Positions 27,492-37,996 are shown, numbered from the stretch's first letter. The stretch: 64,000 nt of DNA from Pelomonas sp. Root1217 (GCF_001425705.1 NZ_LMDC01000027.1:189515-253514); one strand, 5' to 3'. The notes: generated by a model from the letters alone, not told the origin. Made by a program: numbers and translations.

Positions 27492-27505
27492 GTCTTATAT
27501 AAGAC
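27492..27505. promoter_or_regulatory. Perfect 14-base palindrome upstream of aceA
   Basis: GTCTTATATAAGAC, fully symmetrical, lies 75 bases before the aceA start in the most A/T-rich stretch of the window (about 27380-27510). It has the form of an operator for a dimeric regulator overlapping or near the promoter. Which regulator binds it is not known to me. Confidence 0.55.
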
Positions 27506-27579
27506 TAGTGGCTTCACAACGAAGGGCCCAAGGCCTAGTCTTGCGTTATCGGTTTTCGATGTTCAGCAAGGAGCTTTTC

Positions 27580-28878
<1,299 letters not shown>

Positions 28879-28907
28879 ATCAGTCGGCTTCAACTCCTGA
28901 CTTTTGT

Positions 28908-28931
28908 GGCCCGCTTCGGCGGGCCTTTTTT
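28908..28931 (+). terminator. Intrinsic terminator of aceA
   Basis: A seven-base GC stem (GGCCCGC/GCGGGCC) with a TTCG tetraloop is followed by six T residues, 30 bases after the aceA stop. Confidence 0.92.
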
Positions 28932-28996
28932 ATGGCGTTGTGAGTGTTTGCCCGGTCGTCACGGTCGTGTCATATTCATGTCAAACACTCGTGCCC

Positions 28997-29860
28997 ATGA
29001 ACAGCACAACGACAACAACAAAGTTCAGCCTCGCACATCGTCTGGGCGCCTGGGTCGGCCGGCGACGCGAGGCCCGATTCCGTCAGGCGCTGCGCCGCCA
29101 GTGCCCGCCGGCCACGCTGGCGGCAGAGCAGATCCCGCCCGCGGTTCGCGCGGCCTGGATGCGGCAAGCCCCCGATGACTTTCCCGGCCTTGCCGTCGAT
29201 GACGCGGCTTGGTTGCGTTGCTCCACAGGCTTGGCCCAGTTCTTCGAGGCCTGCCGGCTGCAGCAGGCTCAGGGGCCGTGCGCCTTGCCCAGCAAGGCGG
29301 CGGATTCGGTGTGGCATGTCTGGCTGCAAACGGATGCCGCCGGCCTGGCTGCCTGGCAGCAACGCTACTTCGGCCAGCACGTCGAACACCGCGAAGCCGA
29401 GGCATTGGGCGCGCCTCTGGATGAATGCCTTGCCCGCGCCTGGGCCGGCGCCTGCCGCAGCGAAGGGCGCAGCCCGATCGCGCAGCGGCTGCCCTTCTTG
29501 TTCGCGCTCGACGGCCTGATGCGCCTGCCCACCGGCTGGGCCTATGGTCATGAGCGCGGTGTGCTGGTGCACCGCCAGATCGACGGCTTTGGTCAGTTCA
29601 GCGGCAGCTCGACGGCTCATGCCGCTGTCGGTGCTGCCGGCTTGGCGGGCCTGGGGCTGCTCAGTGCCTCAGAGGCCCAGGCGACGCAGCGCCGCCGTGA
29701 TGACAGCGGCAGCGGCGATGGCGGCTTCAGCTGGGGCTACAGCTTCAGCGATGGCGGCAGCAGCGACTGTGGCAGCAGCGATGGCGGTGGTGCCAGCTGT
29801 GACGGCGGTGGCGGTAGCAGCTGCGGCGGCTCGGGCTGCGGAGGCGGCGGAGGCAGTTAG
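28997..29860 (+). CDS. GRDP-like domain protein with Gly/Ser/Cys-rich tail
   Basis: A 287-residue protein. Residues ~60-135 contain [18 protein letters not shown], then a [12 protein letters not shown] segment. This resembles the glycine-rich-domain-protein (GRDP-like) pattern in which a PSK..D..WH motif is followed by an FG..HH motif. A hydrophobic segment ([20 protein letters not shown]) precedes a low-complexity tail of about 50 residues rich in Gly, Ser, Asp and Cys ([19 protein letters not shown] and similar). Function is unknown. I start at the ATG at 28997 because the upstream frame runs into the aceA terminator. The stop TAG overlaps the stop of the convergent chemoreceptor. Confidence 0.72.
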   Translation: MNSTTTTTKFSLAHRLGAWVGRRREARFRQALRRQCPPATLAAEQIPPAVRAAWMRQAPDDFPGLAVDDAAWLRCSTGLAQFFEACRLQQAQGPCALPSKAADSVWHVWLQTDAAGLAAWQQRYFGQHVEHREAEALGAPLDECLARAWAGACRSEGRSPIAQRLPFLFALDGLMRLPTGWAYGHERGVLVHRQIDGFGQFSGSSTAHAAVGAAGLAGLGLLSASEAQATQRRRDDSGSGDGGFSWGYSFSDGGSSDCGSSDGGGASCDGGGGSSCGGSGCGGGGGS

Positions 29861-31407
29861 CGCCGCGCGACCTGGAAGGTGCCGACCGCGCCGTTCAGCG
29901 TCGTTGCCTGCTCGCGCAGGCTCTCGGCCGCGGCGGTCGATTCCTCCACCAGCGCGGCGTTCTGCTGCGTGACCTGGTCGAGCTGGGCAATCGCGCTATT
30001 GACCTGGGCGATGCCGTCGGACTGCTCGGCCGTGGCGGTCGTGATCTCGCCCATGATGTCCTTGACGCGTTGCACGGCGCCCACGAGTTCGCCCATCGTC
30101 TTGCCCGCCTCGGCCACCAGCCGCGAGCCCGCTTCCACGCGCTCGACACTGCTGCCGATCAGGCTCTTGATCTCCTTGGCCGCATCCGCCGAGCGGCCGG
30201 CCAGCGAGCGTACTTCGCTGGCGACAACCGCAAAGCCGCGCCCCTGTTCACCGGCTCGGGCCGCCTCGACGGCCGCGTTCAGCGCCAGGATGTTGGTCTG
30301 GAAGGCGATGCCATCAATGACGCTGATGATGTCGGCGATCTTGCGCGAGCTGGCATTGATCTCGTCCATGGTGTGCACGACCTGGCCGACCACCTCGCCG
30401 CCCCGCTGAGCCACGTTGGCGGCCGAGACCGCCAGCGAATTCGCCTGGCCGGCCGACGCCGCGGACTGCTGCACCGTGCCGGTGAGTTCCTCCATCGCGC
30501 TGGCCGTCTGCTCCAGGCTGGAGGCTGCCTTTTCCGTGCGGGCGCTCAGGTCCTGGTTGCCGCTGGCGATCTCGGCGGAAGCCGTGCCGATCGACTCGGC
30601 CGAATCACGGATGCTGCCAATCGTCTGCGCCAGCGTTTCGCGCATGCGGCGCAGCGTCGTCTGCAGCTGGCCGATTTCGTCGGAACTCGCGATCTGCCCC
30701 GCGCCCGAGCGCATCAGGTTGCCGTCCGCCACGCGCTCGGCCAGTTCGTTGGCTGCCGCCAGCGGCAGCGTGATGCTGCGCGTGATGGTCCAGGCCGCGG
30801 CCACACCCAGGCCCAGCATGGCAATACCGAAACCCAGCAACAGCAAGCGGCCGTTGCTGTTGGCGGTATCGATGCCGGCGGCGGTCTGGTCGATGGCCTT
30901 GCGCTGGTAGTCCAGAAAGTCCTGCATCTTGGCCAGATAGACCTTGGAGCCGGGCACGAAGACATCCATCAGCAGCTTGTCGGCCGCCTCGGCTTGGCCG
31001 TCCTTCTTGAGCTTGACGATCGTGTCGCGTGAATCGATGTAGATCTTGCGCGCCTTGCCGACTTCGTCGAACAGCACCTGCTCCTCGGGCGAGCGGATCA
31101 GCGCCTTCAGCTTGTCCTGCATCTCGCTGGACGACTTGGTGGATTGCGCCTGATCCTCCTTGAACAACTCCACCAGCGAGGCGTCAGAACTCTTGGCGAT
31201 GGCCATGGTGCGGCGCACGCCCGAGTTGATGTTGCGGTTCCAGTCCGCAATCAGCCGCTCCTTGGTCAGCGGCTCGTCCATCATCTGGCGCGTCGCCGCG
31301 GCCGTCGAGGCCAGGCGCCACGAAGCCAGCGCAATCACGCAGGCGGCCAATGCCAGCACCAGAGCAAAGCCGGCGGCCAGGCGCTTGCCGATGGAAAGCT
31401 TGTTCAT
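29857..31407 (-). CDS. Methyl-accepting chemotaxis protein
   Basis: A 516-residue chemoreceptor. It has a short cytoplasmic start, membrane helix 1 (~10-32), a four-helix-bundle periplasmic sensor (4HB type, ~33-190), membrane helix 2 (~192-212), HAMP (~213-268) and a long signalling coiled coil with the hairpin tip [20 protein letters not shown]. Methylation-region heptads are visible around [14 protein letters not shown]. It ends in [10 protein letters not shown] without the NWETF tether used by some CheR/CheB partners. No che genes are nearby, so it is an orphan receptor. Its stop codon overlaps that of the gene facing it. Confidence 0.93.
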   Translation of the reverse strand: MNKLSIGKRLAAGFALVLALAACVIALASWRLASTAAATRQMMDEPLTKERLIADWNRNINSGVRRTMAIAKSSDASLVELFKEDQAQSTKSSSEMQDKLKALIRSPEEQVLFDEVGKARKIYIDSRDTIVKLKKDGQAEAADKLLMDVFVPGSKVYLAKMQDFLDYQRKAIDQTAAGIDTANSNGRLLLLGFGIAMLGLGVAAAWTITRSITLPLAAANELAERVADGNLMRSGAGQIASSDEIGQLQTTLRRMRETLAQTIGSIRDSAESIGTASAEIASGNQDLSARTEKAASSLEQTASAMEELTGTVQQSAASAGQANSLAVSAANVAQRGGEVVGQVVHTMDEINASSRKIADIISVIDGIAFQTNILALNAAVEAARAGEQGRGFAVVASEVRSLAGRSADAAKEIKSLIGSSVERVEAGSRLVAEAGKTMGELVGAVQRVKDIMGEITTATAEQSDGIAQVNSAIAQLDQVTQQNAALVEESTAAAESLREQATTLNGAVGTFQVARR

Positions 31408-31533
31408 GAGGTCTCCAGTCTTTTCATCTCTACGCCGCGCGGGCGCGGGCAATAGGGAATGCTAGTGCGGGTTACAAGCCGTGTCGGCCGCAAACTGGGA
31501 CTTCGGTCACGCTGCCCGCGATGAAAACGATGT

Positions 31534-32673
31534 TCAGCGCGATGCCGCGAGCAGTCCCCGGTACTCCTCGGCGCTCGCAATGCGCGGGTTGGTCTTATGG
31601 CAGTGATCGACAAGGGCGCGTTCGATGATGCGGTCGTCCAGCTCGGGGCCGACCTCCATGGCCGCGAGCCCGCTGGGCAGGCCCAGGCGCGTGTTCAACG
31701 CGCTGATGGCATCGGCCACCGCGTCGGCGCCGCTGCCGGCCAGCCCCATCGCCTGGGCCAGCCTTTCGATGCGCCGCTCGCGCCGCACACTGTCGGCCTC
31801 GGCATTGAAGCGGACCACGGCCGGCAGGAAGACCGCGTTCAGCGTGCCGTGATGCAGGCGCGGATTCAGCCCGCCCAGTGCATGGCTCAGCGAGTGCACC
31901 GCGCCCAGTCCCTTCTGGAAAGCCATCGCACCATGCACGCTGGCGCACATCATGTCCATGCGCGCATCCCGGTCCTGGCCGTCACTCGTGGCGCGTTCGA
32001 TGGATTGCCAGCCCCGGCGCAGCCCTTCCAGCGCGATGCCGTCGGCCGGCGGATTGAAGGCCGGTGCGAGGAAGGTTTCGATGCAGTGGGCAATGGCGTC
32101 CATGCCGGTCGCAGCCGTCAGGCCGGGCGGCAGTTTCAGGGTCAGCGCCGGGTCGCAGATGGCCGCCTTGGGCAGCAGCTCCCAGTTGTGGAAGCCCAGC
32201 TTGCGGCCGTCGTCGACGATGATGATGGCGCCGCGGGCCACCTCGCTGCCAGTGCCCGCCGTCGTCGGCACGGCGATCAGCGGCAGCACCTTGGGGCTGA
32301 TGCGCCCGGCGCCGCCTTCGATGGTCGCGTAATGCGTCAGCGGGCCCTCGTGCGTGGCGGCGATGGCCACACCCTTGGCCAGGTCCATGCTGGAGCCGCC
32401 GCCGATGGCGATCAGGCCATCGCAGTCGAACTCCTGGGCCATCTGCACCGCCAGCCGCACGGCCGCCTCGGTCGGGTTGGCGGGGGTGCGGTCGAACACG
32501 GGAGGCTTGACGTCGAAGGCTGCCAGCGCCTCGTCCAGCACGCCGGCTGCGCGCACGCCAGCGTCGGTGACGACGAGCGGGCGGCGGATGCCGATGCGCT
32601 CGCACTCGGCCGGCAGCAGGCGGCTGGCGCCGAACTCAAGCTCGATGCGGGTCAGGTAGAGGATCTGGGCCAC
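31534..32673 (-). CDS. Iron-containing alcohol dehydrogenase
   Basis: A 379-residue group III, metal-dependent NAD(P)-linked dehydrogenase. Marks are the nucleotide-binding GGGSSMDLAKGVA, TTAGTGSEV, the metal ligands in MDAIAHCIETFL and HSLSHALGG, and the following HHGTLNAVFLP. Substrates in the family include primary alcohols, 1,3-propanediol, lactaldehyde and hydroxy acids; I cannot choose between them. It diverges from the S10 peptidase operon, with 58 bases between starts. Confidence 0.88.
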   Translation of the reverse strand: MAQILYLTRIELEFGASRLLPAECERIGIRRPLVVTDAGVRAAGVLDEALAAFDVKPPVFDRTPANPTEAAVRLAVQMAQEFDCDGLIAIGGGSSMDLAKGVAIAATHEGPLTHYATIEGGAGRISPKVLPLIAVPTTAGTGSEVARGAIIIVDDGRKLGFHNWELLPKAAICDPALTLKLPPGLTAATGMDAIAHCIETFLAPAFNPPADGIALEGLRRGWQSIERATSDGQDRDARMDMMCASVHGAMAFQKGLGAVHSLSHALGGLNPRLHHGTLNAVFLPAVVRFNAEADSVRRERRIERLAQAMGLAGSGADAVADAISALNTRLGLPSGLAAMEVGPELDDRIIERALVDHCHKTNPRIASAEEYRGLLAASR

Positions 32674-32731
32674 GGCGCACTCCCTGCAATGTCTTTGCGC
32701 ATCCTAGTCCGGCGTGTCTAGACTCGCCGTC

Positions 32732-34426
32732 ATGCGCGCGACTTCACTGCCCCTGCTGCTCCTGGTCCTGCTCGCGGCCTGCGGGGGCGGAGGCGGGGGC
32801 TCGGCCCCAACGCCGACGCCGCCTGTCGACAACCAGCCGGGGCTGACCGACACGACGGTCTATTCCTCGGCGGCCGATGCTTCGCTGTCGGGCGCCGTCG
32901 AGGCCGCCGCCGTCAGCACCCAGACGCTCACGGCCAACGGCCAGACGCTGAGCTACACCGCCACCGCCGGCCACCTGATCGCGCGCGACGCCACTGGCGC
33001 CGCCGAAGCCTCGGTCTTCTACGTCGCCTACACCCTGCCCGGTGCCGATGTGGCGACCCGCCCCGTCACCTTCTTTTACAACGGCGGCCCAGGGTCGGCC
33101 TCGGTCTGGTTGCAGCTGGGCAGCTTTGGGCCCAGGCGGCTTGTGACCAGCGCACCCGACACGACGGCGGCGCGGCCTTTCCCGATGATCGACAACGCCG
33201 AGCACCTGCTGGGCCAAACCGACCTCGTCTTCATCAACGCAGTGGGCAGCGGCTACTCCCAGGCCATCGCGCCCTTCACCAACCGCAGCTTCTGGGGTGT
33301 GGATGCCGACGCGGCGCTGTTCCGCGACGCCATCCAGCGCTACCTGGCTGCCAACAACCGCGCCGCCTCGCCCAAATACCTCTACGGCGAAAGCTACGGC
33401 GGCCCGCGTACGGCCGTGCTCGCGCGCCAGTTGCAGGAGGCCGGCGTCATGCTCGACGGGCTGGTGCTGCAGTCCCCGGCGATGGACTACAACAGCAATT
33501 GCGGCATCACTAACGGGCAGGGCTGCGGCGGCTATCTGCCCAGCTTCGCCGCCGTCGGCGCCTTCCACCGCCTCACCCAACCGGTGCCGGCCGATCTCGA
33601 TACCTGGGCGGCGCAAGCGCGTGTCTATGCTGACCAGGTTTACGCGCCGGCCCTGCAGGCCTGGCTGGCCAATGCGCCGACACCGTCGATCTGGCAGCCC
33701 CTGGCCGACCTGACCGGCCTGCCCGCGACGCAATGGCAGACCAGCCTGAACGTGTCGGCCGACAACTTCCGGGTCTGGCTGATCTCCGGCCAGCAACTTG
33801 GCCGCTACGACGGCCGCATGAAGGCAGCCATCGGCAGCCAGCTCGCTTCCGAGGGCGATGTATCCAGCACCTGGATCGGCAGCAGCTTCGCCACCGGCAT
33901 CGCCACGCATCTGCGCGACCAGCTCGGCTACCGCAACAGTTCCACCTATGTCGTGCTGAGCAACGCCATCAACTTCTGGAACTTCAGCCACGCCGGCCGG
34001 CCCTTGCCGGACACCTTGCCCGACCTCTCGGTGGCCCTGGCTCAGAACGCCCGCCTGCGCGTGCTCGCCGTCAGCGGTTATCACGACCTGGCCACACCTT
34101 TTCATCTGACCGAGACCGACCTGGGGCGCGTCGATGCCAGCCGCGTGAAGATCCGCAACTACGCTGGCGGCCACATGAGCTATCTCGACGATGCGACCCG
34201 TGTTGCTCAGCTCGCCGACCTCAAGGCCTTCTACGCGAACACGCTGGCCCTGCGTGCCGCGGCCGACCTCGGACCCGAACGACGAGCGTTGCAGGCTCGG
34301 CCCTTCGTGATGGTGGATCGCGCCGGTACGCCGCAGCAGCCGGGCAGCGTGGCGCCAACGAGCGAAAGCGCCTTCCAAGCCCCGCTGCGAGACCCCTGGG
34401 TGCCGCCGACAATGCGGGCCCGATGA
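32732..34426 (+). CDS. S10 serine carboxypeptidase-like lipoprotein
   Basis: A 564-residue exported enzyme. A lipoprotein signal (SLPLLLLVLLAAC) is followed by a glycine run and a TPTPP linker. The catalytic domain has the S10 layout: FYNGGPGSASVWLQLG, nucleophile in LYGESYGGPRT, aspartate in SGYHDLATPF and histidine in YAGGHMSYLD. The family removes carboxy-terminal residues from peptides; bacterial lipoprotein versions are little studied. I use the ATG at 32732; a GTG at 32714 in frame adds six residues. The gene overlaps the esterase gene by ATGA, forming an operon of three hydrolase-type genes. Confidence 0.88.
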   Translation: MRATSLPLLLLVLLAACGGGGGGSAPTPTPPVDNQPGLTDTTVYSSAADASLSGAVEAAAVSTQTLTANGQTLSYTATAGHLIARDATGAAEASVFYVAYTLPGADVATRPVTFFYNGGPGSASVWLQLGSFGPRRLVTSAPDTTAARPFPMIDNAEHLLGQTDLVFINAVGSGYSQAIAPFTNRSFWGVDADAALFRDAIQRYLAANNRAASPKYLYGESYGGPRTAVLARQLQEAGVMLDGLVLQSPAMDYNSNCGITNGQGCGGYLPSFAAVGAFHRLTQPVPADLDTWAAQARVYADQVYAPALQAWLANAPTPSIWQPLADLTGLPATQWQTSLNVSADNFRVWLISGQQLGRYDGRMKAAIGSQLASEGDVSSTWIGSSFATGIATHLRDQLGYRNSSTYVVLSNAINFWNFSHAGRPLPDTLPDLSVALAQNARLRVLAVSGYHDLATPFHLTETDLGRVDASRVKIRNYAGGHMSYLDDATRVAQLADLKAFYANTLALRAAADLGPERRALQARPFVMVDRAGTPQQPGSVAPTSESAFQAPLRDPWVPPTMRAR

Positions 34427-35343
34427 CGACGCCCCTTACCCCACGCATGGCCGAACTGCTGACGCGCATCCAGCGCGCCAAGCGGCCGCCGTTCCACTCG
34501 CTGACGCCGCGAGAGGCCCGGCTGGCCTATCGCATGGGCGCAGAGATCCTGGACCTGCCGCGCGCGCCCTTGGCCCGCGTTGAAGATCTGGAGGTAGCCG
34601 GCCGGCCCTCACGTCTGTACGCGCCAAGCGCCGACAAGTTGCCCGTGCTGCTGTATCTGCACGGCGGCGGCTTCACGATTGGCGACCTGGAGACGCATGA
34701 CAGCCTGTGCCGCCAGCTCAGCAACCGCAGCGGCGCGGCCGTGCTGGCGCTGGACTACCGCCTGGCGCCTGAGCACCGTTTTCCGGCCGCTGTCGACGAT
34801 GCCTGGGCCGGCCTGGCCTGGCTGCATGAGCGGGCGGCGACGCTCGGCCTGGACGGCAACCGGCTGGGCGTCGGCGGCGACAGCGCCGGCGGCACGCTGG
34901 CGGCCAGCACAGCCTTCTTCGCCCGCGAGCGGGGCTTGCCGCTTGCATTGCAGTTGCTGATCACGCCTGGCACGGACAGCCACATGAACCACGACTCGCA
35001 TCGACGCTTCGCCGAGGGCTACCTGCTCGACGCGGCGAGCATCGAGTGGTTCTTCAGCCACTACATCGACGCCGACCAGCGTAGCGACTGGCGCTTTGCG
35101 CCGCTGCATGCCGACGATCATGCCGACCTCGCACCCGCAGCCGTGCTGCTGGCCGAGGCCGACCCGCTGGTGGATGAAGGCCTGGCCTATGCCGACGTGC
35201 TGCGTGCGGCCGGCGTGCCGGTGCAATTGGAGCTCGCACGTGGCGTGACCCACGACTTCATCAAGATGGGCCGCAGCCTGCCCGAGGCCCTGACGGCCCT
35301 GGACTTCTGCGCGTCTGCAATCAGGGAGCATCTGCAACCATGA
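34423..35343 (+). CDS. Alpha/beta hydrolase, hormone-sensitive-lipase-type esterase
   Basis: A 306-residue esterase/lipase with the HSL oxyanion-hole motif YLHGGGFTIGD, the nucleophile elbow GGDSAGGTLAA, aspartate in LLAEADPLVDEG and histidine in GVTHDFIKM. It is cytoplasmic by sequence (no signal peptide). It normally hydrolyses short- to medium-chain acyl esters. Translation is coupled on both sides by ATGA overlaps, between the S10 lipoprotein and the thioesterase-acetyltransferase fusion. Confidence 0.9.
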   Translation: MTTPLTPRMAELLTRIQRAKRPPFHSLTPREARLAYRMGAEILDLPRAPLARVEDLEVAGRPSRLYAPSADKLPVLLYLHGGGFTIGDLETHDSLCRQLSNRSGAAVLALDYRLAPEHRFPAAVDDAWAGLAWLHERAATLGLDGNRLGVGGDSAGGTLAASTAFFARERGLPLALQLLITPGTDSHMNHDSHRRFAEGYLLDAASIEWFFSHYIDADQRSDWRFAPLHADDHADLAPAAVLLAEADPLVDEGLAYADVLRAAGVPVQLELARGVTHDFIKMGRSLPEALTALDFCASAIREHLQP

Positions 35344-36197
35344 AACGCCAGGACTTCCGCTTTTTCGAACCGCTGCGCGTGCGCTGGGCCGAGATCGACG
35401 CCCAGGGCATCGTCTTCAACGGCCACTACCTGACCTATATGGACACGGCCATCAGCGGCTATTGGCGAGCCCTGGCGCTGCCCTATGCCGACACGATGAA
35501 GATGCTGGGCGGCGATCTGTTCGTGCGCCGGGCGGCGCTGGACTATCTCGCCTCCGCCCGCTATGACGACCGCCTGGACATCGGCGTGCGCTGCCGCGAG
35601 TTCGGCAACAGCTCAATGAAGGTCGACGGCGCCTTCTTCCGCGGCGACCAGCTGCTGGTGCAAGCCGACATGATCTACGTCTTTGCCGACCCGGTCGCGC
35701 AGACGCCGCAGCGCCTGCCCGATTCACTGCGCGACGTCATCCATGGCTTCGAGGCCGGCCAGAGCGTCATCGACGTCAGCGTCGGCGCCTGGAGCGAGCA
35801 CGGCGAAGCCGCCGGCGCCATCCGCCGCCAGGTCTTCATCGAGGAGCAGGGTATCCCGGCCGACATGGAATGGGACGCCGCCGACGCCAGCTGCCTGCAC
35901 GCGCTGGCGCGCAACCGCTTCGGCGTGCCGCTGGCGACGGGTCGCATGCTGGAGCATGTGCCCGGCGTGGCCAAGATCGGCCGCATGGCCGTGCTGCGCG
36001 CCATGCGCGGCACGCAGATCGGCCGCCAGGTGCTGGACGCGCTGATGGCCGAGGCCAGAAAGCAGGGCTACCGCGAGGTGCTGCTGCATGCGCAGCTGTC
36101 TGCCGAGAACTTTTATCTGCGGGCTGGGTTCCAGCGGCGCGGCCAGCCTTTTGAGGAGGCCGGGATTGGGCATGTGGAAATGGTGCGTGGGCTGTGA
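35340..36197 (+). CDS. Fusion of 4HBT acyl-CoA thioesterase and GNAT acetyltransferase
   Basis: A 285-residue two-domain protein. Residues 1-~135 are a YbgC/FadM-like hot-dog thioesterase (VRWAEIDAQGIVFNGHYLTYMD, with the catalytic Asp in AEID) that would hydrolyse acyl-CoA. Residues ~140-285 are a GNAT domain (RRQVFIEEQGIP, KIGRMAVLRAMRGTQIG, AENFYLRAGF) resembling ElaA-type enzymes. Both domains look complete, so one polypeptide may hydrolyse one acyl-CoA and transfer acetyl from another. The gene is the last of the S10/esterase operon. The two domains are usually separate genes. Confidence 0.85.
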   Translation: MKRQDFRFFEPLRVRWAEIDAQGIVFNGHYLTYMDTAISGYWRALALPYADTMKMLGGDLFVRRAALDYLASARYDDRLDIGVRCREFGNSSMKVDGAFFRGDQLLVQADMIYVFADPVAQTPQRLPDSLRDVIHGFEAGQSVIDVSVGAWSEHGEAAGAIRRQVFIEEQGIPADMEWDAADASCLHALARNRFGVPLATGRMLEHVPGVAKIGRMAVLRAMRGTQIGRQVLDALMAEARKQGYREVLLHAQLSAENFYLRAGFQRRGQPFEEAGIGHVEMVRGL

Positions 36198-36264
36198 GGA
36201 CATCTTGCCGACCGCGCGAGACAATGTCGGTATCCGCTGATCCACAGTAACGCCGGAGGACGCC

Positions 36265-36495
36265 ATGCCCGATCCCGTTGCAGAACTGGCCGAGCAAGGC
36301 CGCAACCTGTCTCCCGAAGACCGGGTGCGCCTGCTCGACTTGTTGCTGGAATCACTCCAACCCAAGTCCACGCCACTCGGTGAGGAGGCCTGGACACAGG
36401 AAATTGAACGGCGTGTCGCCGCACACGAGCGGGGCGAAGGCGTCCTTCATGAGCTGGACGACGTGATGGCCGAAGCTCGAAGAATCGCGCCTTGA
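36265..36495 (+). CDS. Addiction-module antitoxin (Unstab_antitox type)
   Basis: A 76-residue acidic antitoxin. The motif GRNLSPEDRVRLLDLLLESL followed by TQEIERRVAAHERGE is typical of the putative addiction-module family paired with ParE/RelE toxins. The ATG is preceded by CGGAGGA. It overlaps the toxin start (TTGA), the usual arrangement that makes antitoxin first. No promoter operator is clear in the 67 bases before it. Confidence 0.87.
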   Translation: MPDPVAELAEQGRNLSPEDRVRLLDLLLESLQPKSTPLGEEAWTQEIERRVAAHERGEGVLHELDDVMAEARRIAP

Positions 36496-36788
36496 AACCG
36501 TTGCGCCTGCGCGATGAGGCACGTGCCGAACTGCTGCGCGAAACGGCGTATTACGAAAGCAAGCGCGAGGGTACGGGCAAGCGATTCCGTGAATCGGTCG
36601 CTGCGTCGTTCGACTTGATCCGCCGTTTCCCGTCGGGCGGCGCGCCCGGGCCAGCGTCGACACGACGCACCAAAGTCAAGGGTTTTCCGTTCACTGTGAT
36701 CTACCGTGACGAGCCGGCTGCAGTCATCGTGTTCGCCATCGCGCCCGACCGGTACCAGCCTGGATACTGGCTGCCGAGGACTGACTAA
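36492..36788 (+). CDS. RelE/ParE-family toxin
   Basis: A 98-residue toxin of the RelE/ParE fold, starting at a TTG that overlaps the antitoxin stop. Marks are ARAELLRETAYYESKREG, FRESVAASFDLIRRFP and the core FPFTVIYRDEPAAVIVFAIA followed by RYQPGYW. By family it would poison either ribosome-bound mRNA or gyrase; sequence alone cannot decide. The rare TTG start may help keep expression low. Its stop overlaps the stop of the convergent DUF4936 gene. Confidence 0.87.
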   Translation: MKPLRLRDEARAELLRETAYYESKREGTGKRFRESVAASFDLIRRFPSGGAPGPASTRRTKVKGFPFTVIYRDEPAAVIVFAIAPDRYQPGYWLPRTD

Positions 36789-37033
36789 CCCAGCATCTCG
36801 AACCGCTCGACGGTGCGTTCGCTCGCCAGCCACTCGGCCACCGCCGCCGCCACCTGCGGCTCGCGGTGGGTCCAGCCTTCCGGGTAGATCTCCATCCATG
36901 TCCACCGCCCATCGGCGTCCGGCTCAGGGCGCTGTAGCAACTCGATGGGTGCTTCGACGCGCGCCTTGCGGAAGGCGATGAGGGCGTCATCGACATGTTC
37001 CGCGGCGACGCGGTAATAGACGTACAAAAGCAT
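36785..37033 (-). CDS. DUF4936 family protein
   Basis: An 82-residue protein when started at the ATG at 37033, which gives the family-like beginning MLLYVYYRVAAEHVDDALI. Longer frames to 37060 or 37090 add residues that do not fit. The centre has ELLQRPEPDADGRWTWMEIY and the end AEWLASERTVERFEMLG. The family is small, found mostly in Burkholderiales, with a ferredoxin-like fold pattern and unknown function. It is commonly linked to ygfZ, as here (85 bases away, same strand). Confidence 0.8.
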   Translation of the reverse strand: MLLYVYYRVAAEHVDDALIAFRKARVEAPIELLQRPEPDADGRWTWMEIYPEGWTHREPQVAAAVAEWLASERTVERFEMLG

Positions 37034-37117
37034 GACGGCATCATGCCAGCCGCCCTGCATGGCGTCTGTCCTTCGTCCGGCGTCGGACAAGCCGCAGGGC
37101 TTGTCCTCGGTCCGGTC

Positions 37118-37996
37118 TCAGTCTTGTGGCGGGATCTCGTAGGGCAAAGGGCGCGGCTGCAGCGTGGTGCCGGTCGCGCTGCCCAGGTGCAGGCTGCCGC
37201 CTTCCAGTGCCGCGAGCTTGATCTCGGCGGCAATGGCGGTCCGTCCGCCCTTGGACCCGCTGCCCGCAACGACGCCAGCGGGTTGTTCCGGATCGGCGCT
37301 GTTGAAGATCTCCTGGCCGACCGTGGCGGCCGTATCCGTCTCGAAGACCTGCAACCGCCGCTTCAGCGTGCCGCGGTACTGGCTGCGCGCGACGATCTCC
37401 TGGCCGGGGTAGCAGCCCTTCTTGAAGTTCACACCGCCCAGCACCTCGAAATTGATCATCTGCGGCACAAAGGCCTCGACGGTGGCGCCGCGCACCCAGG
37501 CCATGCCGGCCTCGGCTTCGGCGAACGCCCAGTCATCGGCCGTGAGAGCTGCACCCGCCGGTGCAGGCGCATCCGCCGGCTGCACGCGCAGCGCGCGACC
37601 CGAGCCGGGCAGGGCGATCTGCACCGCGTCGCCGTCGTGCGCGAGCGTCCAGGCTTCTGCGGCCGGCGCCCCCAGCATTCCGTAGACCGCAAACTCCGCG
37701 CTCGCGTCGCTGAGCTTGCATTTGGCGCGCATGACGAACATGGACAGGCGCTTGAGCGTCGCCGCCAATGTCTCGGCCGGCAAAGCCAGCAGGATCTCTT
37801 CATCGCCGCCGCGCCAGCCCACCATCGTCGCCAGCAGCCGGCCCTTGGCCGTGCAGAAACCAGCAAGGCGGGCGTGGTCGCGGTCGAGCAGGGCGAAGTC
37901 CTGGGTCAGCTGGCTGTGCAGGAAGCTGGCGGCGTCAGCACCCTGGGCGCGGATCACGCCCCAGTCGCTGAGTCGGAGTTGGGTGGGTTCAGGCAT
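37118..37996 (-). CDS. ygfZ: YgfZ folate-binding Fe-S cluster protein
   Basis: A 292-residue GcvT-like protein that uses tetrahydrofolate to support assembly or repair of certain Fe-S enzymes. The signature KKGCYPGQEIVARSQYRG contains the functionally important Cys. The amino terminus has LSDWGVIRAQGADAASFLHSQ. The ATG at 37996 gives the expected length; the frame extending to 38179 would run through the divergent mltG start. Confidence 0.92.
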   Translation of the reverse strand: MPEPTQLRLSDWGVIRAQGADAASFLHSQLTQDFALLDRDHARLAGFCTAKGRLLATMVGWRGGDEEILLALPAETLAATLKRLSMFVMRAKCKLSDASAEFAVYGMLGAPAAEAWTLAHDGDAVQIALPGSGRALRVQPADAPAPAGAALTADDWAFAEAEAGMAWVRGATVEAFVPQMINFEVLGGVNFKKGCYPGQEIVARSQYRGTLKRRLQVFETDTAATVGQEIFNSADPEQPAGVVAGSGSKGGRTAIAAEIKLAALEGGSLHLGSATGTTLQPRPLPYEIPPQD

